The notes beneath the pieces are model-generated. The model did no database searches. It saw only the letters and a program-made list of their open reading frames with translations, and was not told where the DNA came from. A DNA stretch of 64,000 bases from JAGWBF01 sp963663025 (GTDB lineage Bacteria; Chloroflexota; Dehalococcoidia; Lucifugimonadales; JAGWBF01): positions 2,232,001 to 2,296,000 of the forward strand of contig OY760073.1 in the NCBI GenBank assembly GCA_963663025.1, in the 5' to 3' direction. Shown here piece after piece: positions 8,073 to 15,507 of the stretch. A program made the translations under genes and the position numbers. The stretch's first letter is position 1. Every line of letters starts with the position of its first letter.

Positions 8073-8663
8073 CTAGCTCTGCCAGCCTTTTAGACAATCA
8101 CCTCTGCGATTGTTGGTAAACAAGTTGAGCCCGTCGTTAGGCCATGGCGCATCGTCCTTCCTGAGGAATGCTCGGTGAACCTTTGGCAAGACTCTCTTGG
8201 AAATTCGCTTTCGGGGCCACTTGTAGATTACAGCAAAGGCATCCTTACCATCGATGTTGCATGCCAACCGGGGCGGAATCAGGCGGGGATTACGATCTTG
8301 GGGCCTCTTGTCGTAGTCCGGGTGAGTGGGCAGAAGAAGGCCCACCAATCCACATCGCTTGTTGCTGGGCCGGTCAATAATGCTTGCCGATATCTCCCAG
8401 TCCACATGTTTGCGCTGCCAAGTGCAGGCACCAATCAGGACTATGGTAACGGAGGCATCCGCAATGTGCTCATCTCTGATTTTCCGGCGTATTTCCTCTA
8501 GGGGAAGCCCCTCGTCGTGGATGTCTCCAGGGCTAACAGATTTGTCTATGGCTTTGCTATCCAAAGCTTGTACCAATCGGCGTTTGTACTCCTCATCATC
8601 CTCATGAAAGTAGCTTATGAATATCTTGTGGATAGGTATACTGCCAGCGATTGAAGTGCTCAT
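8073..8663 (-). CDS. TIR-like protein (MTH538/ThsB-type fold)
   Basis: A 196-residue protein started at the ATG one base after the stop of the membrane-protein gene (TAG-C-ATG), so the pair is coupled. The N-terminus has the TIR first strand and loop KIFISYFHEDDEEY (about 13-26). A central VTIVLIGACTW followed by KHVDWEISASI matches the second conserved block of the MTH538/DUF1863 TIR-like family, the one that includes ThsB of Thoeris. The WE dipeptide there carries the Glu usually linked to NAD-directed chemistry. The C-terminal 60 residues are basic and unassigned. The likely role is a sensor or nucleotide-signal enzyme that works with the adjacent membrane protein. Family assignment is fairly firm; the defence role is inferred. 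Confidence 0.8.
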   Translation of the reverse strand: MSTSIAGSIPIHKIFISYFHEDDEEYKRRLVQALDSKAIDKSVSPGDIHDEGLPLEEIRRKIRDEHIADASVTIVLIGACTWQRKHVDWEISASIIDRPSNKRCGLVGLLLPTHPDYDKRPQDRNPRLIPPRLACNIDGKDAFAVIYKWPRKRISKRVLPKVHRAFLRKDDAPWPNDGLNLFTNNRRGDCLKGWQS

Positions 8664-8664
8664 G

Positions 8665-9105
8665 CTAGAAGACCAATAGCCAAGCCAGCAGGACAGTCGC
8701 GGTAACAGGAACATAAAATGGCAAAATGGATAGTGAACCTAGAAGGCATTGCCCTATCAGGTTCAACCCCATCCCAGTCGGGGCTACTATGAAGATGTCG
8801 GACCGGTTCAATTCGCCCTTGTGCAAGTTAGCCACGAATCGATTCTGTGACCGAATGAATGAGCGTTCAAGCGCCAGGTAGTAGGAATCAAGAAACAGGA
8901 ACAGCAGGGTTGGAACTAAAGCGATGAGTGCGTGACGGGGCTCTCCTGTCCGAGCTACCAACACTAAAGTGGCCGCGACGAGAGTGACGCACCATATCTT
9001 GCAGTTGCGGCTGTTTTCCGCCATTCGCGCAATGACGCCCTGCATGATGTCAAGGTGCTTCTGCACGGCTGACGATTCGGCGCTGAAATCCGAGTTCTCG
9101 AGCAC
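8665..9105 (-). CDS. Small multi-pass membrane protein paired with TIR-like gene
   Basis: A 146-residue protein with a GTG start; GGAGGGG lies 10 nt upstream. A soluble amphipathic N-terminus (AVQKHLDIMQGVIARMAENS) precedes hydrophobic spans at about residues 36-51 (WCVTLVAATLVLVA), 58-79 (ALIALVPTLLFLFLDSYYLAL) and 114-146, where the last stretch could be one long or two short helices. The block MQGVIxRMAxNSxxCKxWCVTLV recalls a widespread uncharacterised family that I remember next to TIR-like genes. It lies upstream of, and one base from, the TIR gene. A plausible role is membrane effector (pore or permeabiliser) triggered by a TIR-made signal, by analogy with membrane-type Thoeris effectors. 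Confidence 0.72.
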   Translation of the reverse strand: MLENSDFSAESSAVQKHLDIMQGVIARMAENSRNCKIWCVTLVAATLVLVARTGEPRHALIALVPTLLFLFLDSYYLALERSFIRSQNRFVANLHKGELNRSDIFIVAPTGMGLNLIGQCLLGSLSILPFYVPVTATVLLAWLLVF

Positions 9106-9200
9106 TATGTTCGCCCCTCCACGCCCGCTATCTTTTTCAACAACCCTTCATTCGTCTGCTTTGATACAAGGATTTCGGCCGGTATCTCCCCCCCGCCCCC

Positions 9201-9629
9201 CTACGGCTCGAGGCGGACGCTGTCTCCCACGCGGAGCCTGCCGCCGTTCAGCACCATGGCCAGCACGCCCCGGCGTTCCTGAAGCGCCTCCTGCAGACCG
9301 GGACGCAGCATGTCCATCCGACCGCAGGGCTCGCACAGGCCAGTGGCTTCCAACGTCACATCATCGCCTATGAAGAACACGTTGCCCGGCTTGACCGATG
9401 ACAGGTCGATGCCCTCCAGGGTGATGTTCTCCTTGATCACTCCGGTGGTCAGCGCCAGCATATCCAGGGTCTCTTTGTCCATCAGGAGCACCTGCCGGGG
9501 GTTGCCCTTCTCGGCATGCCGGTCCCCCTCCAGACCCACGCCGGAGATGGCTGTGGCCTCCTCTACGGGGGACATGGGTTGACCGCTCTGAGTGCTGATT
9601 TGCAGTGCAAGAATCTTTCCCTGTTCCAT
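9201..9629 (-). CDS. MOSC domain protein
   Basis: A 142-residue stand-alone MOSC domain. The start is ATG 9629, behind a good GGAGGTG site; the longer open frame upstream is ignored. Visible hallmarks are GLEGDRHAEKGNPRQVLLMD and the conserved cysteine block LCEPCGRMD, thought to carry sulfur or to touch the molybdenum cofactor. MOSC proteins shuttle sulfur or handle molybdopterin. A second Moco-related gene (MogA/MoaB-like) lies at the far end of the window. It is divergent from the enoyl-CoA hydratase gene and marks the return to host-like G+C after the accessory island. Confidence 0.85.
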   Translation of the reverse strand: MEQGKILALQISTQSGQPMSPVEEATAISGVGLEGDRHAEKGNPRQVLLMDKETLDMLALTTGVIKENITLEGIDLSSVKPGNVFFIGDDVTLEATGLCEPCGRMDMLRPGLQEALQERRGVLAMVLNGGRLRVGDSVRLEP

Positions 9630-9733
9630 CGGTTCACCTCCATGTTGGAAGGGGGGATTGCTCTTAAAGATTATAGGTTCGGGTGTTAGAATTGTCATTG
9701 CCCCGGACCTGCTGCTATCCACCAAGGAGCGAG

Positions 9734-10576
9734 ATGCCCCACAGCTACCTGAAGGTCGATACCCACGATGGTGTGCGCACCATTACCCTGCACGATCCTG
9801 AAACCCGCAACGCCCTGGGACAGGAGATGGCCGAGGAGATGATGGAGGAGCTGGACAGGTTCGAGGACGACCCCGAAAGCCGGGTGCTACTGCTCACCGG
9901 GACCGAGCCGTCCTTCTGCTCCGGCGCCAACGTGCGGGGCTTCAGCAAGGACATTTCGGAGCAGGGGATCGCCCCGGCGCCCGATCCTCTGCCCTGGGGG
10001 GACATGGAAGCCCAGCTTGCCAGCAGAGAGAGGACCGACCGCGCCCTTGCCGCCCGGGTGCCCCTGCGCATCTACGAGCTCCAGAAGCCGTCCATCGCCG
10101 CCGTCAACGGCCACGCCGTGGGCGTTGGTATGGGCCTTGCCCTGTCCTGCGACATACGCCTGGCGTCTGAGAAGGCCGTGTTCTCCGAAGCCTTCGTCAG
10201 GATGGGGCTGATCCCCGGAGACGGGAGCTGCTGGCAGCTTCCCAAGCTTATCGGCCTCAGCAACACCCTGCTCCTCCAGTACACCGGCGACCGCATCGAC
10301 GGGGCGGAAGCGTACCGCTTGGGCTTGGTTAGCAAGGTGTTTCCCGACGACCAGCTAATGGATAACGCAAATGAGCTGGCCCACCGCTTGGCCCAGGGCC
10401 CTGTCCGCTCCATGTCCCTCATCAAGTACCTGGTGCACAAGTCCCTGGACCTGAGCTTCCGGGAGAGCATGGAGCTTGCCCACACCGCCCAGCAGGTAGC
10501 CAGGAGCACCGAGGACCATGCTGAAGCGGTCCAGGCCTTCCTGGAAAAGCGCCCTCCCGCTTTCAAGGGACGCTAG
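9734..10576 (+). CDS. Enoyl-CoA hydratase/isomerase family (crotonase)
   Basis: A 280-residue crotonase. The start is the ATG 7 nt after AAGGAG; an open frame 51 bases longer lacks a ribosome site. The first oxyanion-hole block is SFCSGANVRGF. The second is NGHAVGVGMGLALSCDIRLAS, followed by SEAFVRMGLIPGDGSCWQLP. The GDG in place of the usual GAGG/GGG region suggests an altered acid-base residue set, so it may be an isomerase or a hydratase of unusual substrate. It acts on acyl-CoA thioesters, probably in fatty-acid or aromatic side-chain degradation. A small hairpin follows the stop codon. Confidence 0.9.
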   Translation: MPHSYLKVDTHDGVRTITLHDPETRNALGQEMAEEMMEELDRFEDDPESRVLLLTGTEPSFCSGANVRGFSKDISEQGIAPAPDPLPWGDMEAQLASRERTDRALAARVPLRIYELQKPSIAAVNGHAVGVGMGLALSCDIRLASEKAVFSEAFVRMGLIPGDGSCWQLPKLIGLSNTLLLQYTGDRIDGAEAYRLGLVSKVFPDDQLMDNANELAHRLAQGPVRSMSLIKYLVHKSLDLSFRESMELAHTAQQVARSTEDHAEAVQAFLEKRPPAFKGR

Positions 10577-10577
10577 C

Positions 10578-10596
10578 CCCGGTCTCATAGACCGGG
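10578..10596 (+). terminator. Hairpin after the crotonase gene
   Basis: CCCGGTC (10578-10584) and GACCGGG (10590-10596) form a perfect 7-bp stem with a 5-nt loop two bases after the stop codon. The T-tract is poor (TTGTCCTT), so termination is possible but not certain. Confidence 0.5.
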
Positions 10597-10602
10597 TTGT
10601 CC

Positions 10603-10631
10603 TTGCCACACCCTTCCCCCAATAGTACTAT
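10603..10631 (+). promoter_or_regulatory. Sigma-70-like promoter for the VWA gene
   Basis: TTGCCA (10603-10608), a 17-bp spacer and TACTAT (10626-10631) lie 38 bases before the chosen ATG, right after the upstream hairpin. The match is 4 of 6 in each box. Confidence 0.4.
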
Positions 10632-10668
10632 ACCCCCAACCTGTCCCAGGCACCTCCAGGGAAGCATC

Positions 10669-12699
10669 ATGTTGAACAGCCCTTACCGTTACTCCCAGTG
10701 GGATGGCTCCCAGAGCATCTTTGGCGCCGATGCCGAAGAGGTGATGGACCACCTGTCCAATGAGCTGATGGCCCACGGCGACCTGATGCGCGCGCTGCGG
10801 GAGATGATGCGCCAAGGTATGCGCAACCAGGACGGCCAGCAGATGCCCGGGCTCCGCGACCTGATGCAGCAACTCCGCGAGCAACGCCAACAGCAGCTGG
10901 AACAGTACAACATGGACTCGGTCATCGAAGACATCGAAAAGCGCCTTGAGGAGGTGCTCAGCCGGGAACGGCAGGGCATCAACCAGCGCCTGGAGGATGC
11001 CCAGGAGCAGATACGCCAGGCTGAAGGGGCCGAGCGGGCCGAGATGGAGGCTCTGAACGAGATCCTGGAGCAGCGGGCCCTGCGCAACCTGGCGAAGCTG
11101 GACGCCTTGCCCGAAAGCACCGGGGGCGCCATCCGCGACCTTCTCGAGTATGACTTCATGGACCCCGAAGCCCAACGCCTGTTCCAGGAGCTCCTGGATA
11201 TGCTGCGGGGCCAGGCCGCCCAGAGCATCTCCCAGGACATGCTGCAAAACCTCCAGAACATGTCCCCAGAGCAGATGTCGGCCCTCGAGGAGATGATCCG
11301 GGATCTGAACCAAATGCTCCAGGAGCGGGCCCGGGGCGGACAGCCCGACTTCCAGGGCTTCATGGACCGGTACGGGGACGCTTTTGGTCCGAATCCGCCC
11401 CAGAGCCTGGATGAGCTGCTGGAGCAGATGATGCAGCAGATGTCCCAGATGCAGTCGATGCTGGAGAGCATGTCCCCCGAGGCCCGGCGGGAGATGGAGG
11501 AAGCCCTCGCCGCAGCCATGGACCCCGGCCTGGCGCGGGAACTGGCCCAGCTGGCCTCATGGATGGAGCAGCTCATGCCCATGGACGACCTCCGGCGCCA
11601 GTACCCCTTCCTGGGGGACGACAGCCTGACCATGAACCAGGCCATGGAGCTGATGAAGCACCTGCAGGACAGCGACGAGATGGCCCGCGCCCTCCAGGAG
11701 GCCATCCGCACCGGCGAACTGGACAACGTGGACCCGGACAAACTGGCTGAGCTGCTGGGCGAGGAAGCCCGGCGTACCTGGGAGCAGCTAAACGAGCTGT
11801 TGGAAGCCCTGCGGGAGGGAGGCTACATAACCGAGGGCGACGAGCCGGCCCTGACTCCCAGGGCGATCCGGCGCATCGGCCAGAAGGCCCTGCGGGAAGT
11901 GTTCCTGAGCCTGCACAAGGACCGGCTGGGCGACCATGAACTGACGTCCAGGGGAGACGCCGGGGACAACCTCACCGACACCAAGCCCTACGAGTTCGGC
12001 GATCCCTTCCAGCTGGAGCTGCAGGCCACGGTCAAGAACGCAGTCCTCCGGGCGGGGCCGGGCACGCCCGTGGAGCTGAGCAAAAAGGACTTGGAGGTGT
12101 ACCAGAGCGAGAGCCAGACCAGGGCCGCCACGGTCGTGCTCTTGGACCAGAGCCGCTCCATGGGCCTGTGCGACAGCTTCTACGCCGCCAAGAAGGTGGC
12201 GATGGCCCTGTACGCCCTGATCCACATGCAGTACCCCAGGGACAGCCTCTACGTCATCGGGTTCTCCGACTACGCCCGGGAGATCAAGGAGGAGGACCTG
12301 CCCAAGGTGGCCTGGAACACCTGGGCGCCGGGCACCAATCTCCACCACGCCCTGATGCTGTCCCGCAAGCTCCTTTCCAGGGAGAAGGGTTGCACCAAGC
12401 AGGTACTCCTGATCACCGATGGCGAGCCGACGGCCCACCTGGAGGGTGATCGCTCCTACTTCAGCTACCCGCCCGCCTACCAGACCATCATGGAGACGAT
12501 GAAGGAAGCCCGCCGGTGCACCCAGGAAAGCATCATCATCAACACCTTCATGCTGGAGAACAGCTACCAGCTAGTGAACTTCGTAGACCATCTCACCCGC
12601 ATCAACCAGGGACGCGCCTTCTACAGCGCCCCCGACCGGCTGGGAGAGTATGTGCTGGTGGACTACGTGCATAACCGGCGCAAGCGAGTCAACGGCTAG
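10669..12699 (+). CDS. Helical protein with C-terminal von Willebrand A domain
   Basis: A 676-residue protein started at ATG 10669. The first 400 or so residues are almost wholly helical, rich in Met, Gln, Glu and Arg (MREMMRQGMRNQDGQQM-type runs), and probably coiled-coil. The C-terminal VWA domain has the MIDAS motif DQSRSMG at about residue 493 and a conserved LLITDGEP near 582. Such proteins usually work with a MoxR or magnesium-chelatase-like AAA+ ATPase as a metal-dependent remodelling pair, but no such ATPase gene is next to it here. It is likely cytoplasmic since no signal peptide or membrane span is seen. It is transcribed from its own promoter and followed by a repeat array. Confidence 0.82.
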   Translation: MLNSPYRYSQWDGSQSIFGADAEEVMDHLSNELMAHGDLMRALREMMRQGMRNQDGQQMPGLRDLMQQLREQRQQQLEQYNMDSVIEDIEKRLEEVLSRERQGINQRLEDAQEQIRQAEGAERAEMEALNEILEQRALRNLAKLDALPESTGGAIRDLLEYDFMDPEAQRLFQELLDMLRGQAAQSISQDMLQNLQNMSPEQMSALEEMIRDLNQMLQERARGGQPDFQGFMDRYGDAFGPNPPQSLDELLEQMMQQMSQMQSMLESMSPEARREMEEALAAAMDPGLARELAQLASWMEQLMPMDDLRRQYPFLGDDSLTMNQAMELMKHLQDSDEMARALQEAIRTGELDNVDPDKLAELLGEEARRTWEQLNELLEALREGGYITEGDEPALTPRAIRRIGQKALREVFLSLHKDRLGDHELTSRGDAGDNLTDTKPYEFGDPFQLELQATVKNAVLRAGPGTPVELSKKDLEVYQSESQTRAATVVLLDQSRSMGLCDSFYAAKKVAMALYALIHMQYPRDSLYVIGFSDYAREIKEEDLPKVAWNTWAPGTNLHHALMLSRKLLSREKGCTKQVLLITDGEPTAHLEGDRSYFSYPPAYQTIMETMKEARRCTQESIIINTFMLENSYQLVNFVDHLTRINQGRAFYSAPDRLGEYVLVDYVHNRRKRVNG

Positions 12700-12770
12700 C
12701 TTCCCCCGGCTTTCCCACTCCCCCAGGCTTCACCGCTCTATGTTTTGCACACAGACACGCCTCCACCTAT

Positions 12771-12819
12771 GCGGCTGTCCGTTCGTCCTGAGGGAAATCG
12801 AAGGCGAACGGACAGCCGC
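12771..12819. terminator. 15-bp perfect hairpin at the start of the repeat array
   Basis: GCGGCTGTCCGTTCG (12771-12785) is exactly complementary to 12805-12819. The 19-nt loop holds the conserved repeat core CCTGAGGGAAATCGAAG. It lies 72 bases after the VWA stop and could end that transcript, although there is no U-tract. It is the first member of the interspersed repeat family. Confidence 0.5.
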
Positions 12820-13210
12820 TGCTTCCCGCTTTCGCGGAAACGACGGTAATTGTGGTGGCCACGCTTTTCGTTATTGCAAGGGTAATCGTCATTGCGGCGG
12901 AGGCCGCAATCCAGGACGGAGCATTGCCGGTCGCGAGATGGCTCAAGCCAAGGCGGTCTAAGTCCGTTCGCCCTGAGCCCGCCCTGAGGCTCTCGAAGGG
13001 GGAATTCGAAGGGGAACGGACAGCCAGAGCTTCCCGCTTTCGCGGAAACGACGGTAATTGTGGTGGCCACGCTTTTCGTTATTGCAAGGATAATCGTCAT
13101 TGCGGCGGAGGCCGCAATCCAGGACGGAGCATTGCCGGTCGCGAGATGGCTGAAGCCAAGGCGGTCTAAGTCCGTTCGCCCTGAGGGAAATCGAAGGGGA
13201 ACGGACAGCC
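12777..13210. repeat. Noncoding interspersed repeat array, locus 1
   Basis: The gap 12700-13351 between the VWA gene and rho has no convincing gene. It holds three copies of a GTCCGTTCGCCCTGAG...CGAAGGGGAACGGAC inverted-repeat unit, starting at 12777, 12962 and 13170. Between them lie two near-identical copies of a roughly 150-bp stretch with a CTTTCGCGGAAACGACGG element and a TCATTGCGGCGGAGGCCGC hairpin (12888-12919 and 13096-13127). Copies 2 and 3 are 208 bases apart, copies 1 and 2 185 because copy 1 lacks an inner segment. The same elements recur at 29.7-30.1 kb. Short ORFs across it merely translate the repeats. Confidence 0.9.
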
Positions 13211-13351
13211 AGAGCGGAAGTGCAGACAAGGGAGTCCCAAAGGGCAATCGGAGGGCGCAATGGGCCTGATGGGGCACCTATGCAGGGATGGGGTAGGATT
13301 CCGATTAAGTCAGCAGGCCGAGAGCCTATGAGGGCAGGGGCAGAGTTGGGC

Positions 13352-14644
13352 CTACGCTTCTTTGGACAGGTTGGCCAGGAACTCGGCGTTATTCTTAGTG
13401 CGTCCCAGGCGCTCCAGGATGCGCTCGGTGGCATCGGCAGCGTTGGTCGAGTCCGTTGCCAGCAGGGCAACCATCCGCCTCAGCAGGTAGACCTGCCTCA
13501 GTGTGGTTTCATCGAAGAACAGCTCCTCACGCCTGGTCCCGCTGCGCTGTATGTCTATGGCCGGGAAGAAGCGCTTCTCGGCCAGACGGCGGTCCAGGTG
13601 CAGCTCCATGTTTCCGGTGCCCTTGAACTCTTCGTAGATGACCTCATCCATGCGGCTGCCCGTGTCCACGAGGCAGTTCGCGATGATGGTCAAGCTGCCG
13701 CCCTCTTCCACGTTGCGGGCTGCGCCGAAGAACTGCTTGGGCGGGTACAGGGCCATGGGGTCTATTCCACCGGAGAGGGTGCGTCCGCTGGTGGGGGCCG
13801 ACAGGTTGTAGGCGCGAGTGAAGCGGGTGATGCTGTCCAGCAGGATCACCACGTCGCGCTTGCTCTCCACCAGGCGCTTGGCCCGCTCCAGGGCCAGCTC
13901 GCCGATGCGGCACTGGTCGTCCACCGATTCGTCGAAGGTGGAGGCAAACACCTCGCCCTTCACAGAGCGGCGCATGTCGGTGACTTCCTCGGGTCTCTCC
14001 CCGATGAGCACCACCATGATGTCGGCCTCGGGGCAGTTGTTGGAAACCCCGCGGGCGATGTTCTTAAGCACCGTGGTCTTTCCGGCTTTGGGAGGGGACA
14101 CGATAAGGCCCCGCTGCCCCAGGCCGATGGGGGCGAACAGGTCAACCATCCGGTTGGTCAGGTTGTTGGGTTCGGTTTCCAGTTCCAGCACGATCTGCTG
14201 GTCGGGGAACACAGGGGTCAGGTGCTCGAAGGAGCGTCTCGAGCGCAGGTCCTCGGGCTCCAGGCCGTTGACCTGCTCAACCCTCACCAGGCCAAAGTAG
14301 CGCTCTCCCTCCTTAGGGGGTCGTACCTGGCCGGCCAGGGTGTCGCCGGTGCGCAGGCCGAAACGCCTTATCTGGGACTGGGAGACGTACACATCCCCCG
14401 CAGCCGGGCGGAGTCCCTGCTGCCGAAGGAATCCATATCCTTCGTGCATCACATCCAAGACACCGGTGGCCATCAGGCCCCGCTGCTCCGAGCACATCTG
14501 GAAGACGCGTCCGAGCACATCTTCTCTTCTAAGGTTGACGAGGGGAGCGCTGTCTTCAAGACCCAGGTCTTTTGCAACTACAAGGAGCTCATCCTTGCTT
14601 TTGCGCTCCAACTCACCAATATCAACTGCTTGTTCCGTTGTCAC
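13352..14644 (-). CDS. rho: Transcription termination factor Rho
   Basis: Hexameric RNA-dependent ATPase that ends transcription. The N-terminal helical domain starts ELERKSKDELLVVAKDLGL. The cold-shock-like RNA-binding domain carries DVMHEGYGFLR. The ATPase core has Walker A PPKAGKTTVLK, Walker B VVILLDSITR and the typical AYNLSAPTSGRTLSGG and GSLTIIANCLVDTGSRMDE blocks. The length of about 430 is normal, with no insertion in the primary RNA-binding domain. The start is taken as GTG 14644 because GAGGTGA lies at the right distance; GTG 14653 is an in-frame alternative but would place the start inside that ribosome site. It precedes no obvious operon partner; the transaldolase gene upstream is on the same strand. 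Confidence 0.97.
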   Translation of the reverse strand: MTTEQAVDIGELERKSKDELLVVAKDLGLEDSAPLVNLRREDVLGRVFQMCSEQRGLMATGVLDVMHEGYGFLRQQGLRPAAGDVYVSQSQIRRFGLRTGDTLAGQVRPPKEGERYFGLVRVEQVNGLEPEDLRSRRSFEHLTPVFPDQQIVLELETEPNNLTNRMVDLFAPIGLGQRGLIVSPPKAGKTTVLKNIARGVSNNCPEADIMVVLIGERPEEVTDMRRSVKGEVFASTFDESVDDQCRIGELALERAKRLVESKRDVVILLDSITRFTRAYNLSAPTSGRTLSGGIDPMALYPPKQFFGAARNVEEGGSLTIIANCLVDTGSRMDEVIYEEFKGTGNMELHLDRRLAEKRFFPAIDIQRSGTRREELFFDETTLRQVYLLRRMVALLATDSTNAADATERILERLGRTKNNAEFLANLSKEA

Positions 14645-14729
14645 AGGTCTCACCTCTCAGTGGAGTGTTTTGGGGTTCCAACGCCTTCGGCGGTGGGAGT
14701 TCGGAGATCATCAAGAATATCCGAACGGA

Positions 14730-15386
14730 TCATTGCGAAGCTTTGTTCCAGTCCTGCAGGAATCGGGCCTGCCCGGCATCGGTCAAAGGATGCTTAAGCA
14801 TCTGGCCGAAGACCGTGAAGGGCATGGTGGCGATGTCGGCGCCGGCCTTGGCAGCCTGGATGCAGTGAAGGGGGTGGCGCAGGCTGGCTGCCAGCACCTC
14901 GGTCTTCAGGTTGTATTGACGGAAGATCTCAACGATGTCCCTGACAAGCTGCATCCCGTCGTGGCCGATGTCATCCAGCCGTCCCACGAAGGGGCTGACG
15001 GCAGTAGCGCCGCAGTGGGCGCCCAGCAGGGCTTGGTTGACCGAAAAACAGAGGGTCTGGTTCACCTTGATGTTGTCCCTTGTGAGGGTTGCCATAGCTT
15101 CCAGACCCTCGGAAGTGCTGGGCAGCTTCACCCAGGGATTGGGAATCCACTCCGCAATGTCCCTGCCTTCGCTGATCATGCCATCAACGTCGGTGCTGAC
15201 GACCTCTACGGAGATGGGCCCGTCGATGATGTCGGCGATCTCCTGGACAGCGGCCTTGTATGCGCCCGCGGCGCCTATGCCTTCCTTGGCTGCAAGGGAG
15301 GGGTTGGTGGTCACGCCATGCACCGCACCCAGGCGGGCGCCTTGGCGTATCTCATCGATGTTGGCGGTGTCCAGGAATATCTTCAT
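14730..15386 (-). CDS. tal: Transaldolase / fructose-6-phosphate aldolase family
   Basis: A 218-residue TalC/FSA-size class I aldolase, which transfers dihydroxyacetone units in the non-oxidative pentose phosphate pathway. Features are MKIFLDTANIDEIRQG, VTTNPSLAAKEG, the Schiff-base lysine in WVKLPST, and SPFVGRLDDIGHDG. It is shorter than classic TalA/TalB (about 315 residues) and so belongs to the small subfamily; sequence alone does not separate transaldolase from fructose-6-phosphate aldolase activity. AAGGAGGAAAG precedes the ATG. The glucose-6-phosphate dehydrogenase gene (zwf) lies elsewhere in this window, so a pentose phosphate route is likely complete in the cell. Confidence 0.92.
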   Translation of the reverse strand: MKIFLDTANIDEIRQGARLGAVHGVTTNPSLAAKEGIGAAGAYKAAVQEIADIIDGPISVEVVSTDVDGMISEGRDIAEWIPNPWVKLPSTSEGLEAMATLTRDNIKVNQTLCFSVNQALLGAHCGATAVSPFVGRLDDIGHDGMQLVRDIVEIFRQYNLKTEVLAASLRHPLHCIQAAKAGADIATMPFTVFGQMLKHPLTDAGQARFLQDWNKASQ

Positions 15387-15507
15387 CGGCTTTCCTCCTT
15401 CGTGGGTACCGGAGAGGATGCGGCCAATAAGGCAGATTTCGCTGGGTATTGCACGATCTCGAGAGGTAGGGTTATGGAGGGAATCAGCACTAACTACACG
15501 CTATCTG

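Noticed and set aside
9114..9120. Possible attachment site: CCCCTCC shared with the tRNA 3' end
   Set aside because: Only 7 bases match, in a C-rich stretch; not enough to call an att duplicate.
12777..13210. CRISPR array
   Set aside because: Spacing is about 185-208 bases and the intervening sequences are themselves repeated, so there are no unique spacers; no cas genes are present.
13220..14797. A 525-codon open frame on the plus strand
   Set aside because: It lies antisense to rho, which is certain, and its translation has no family motif; a shadow of high G+C codon use.
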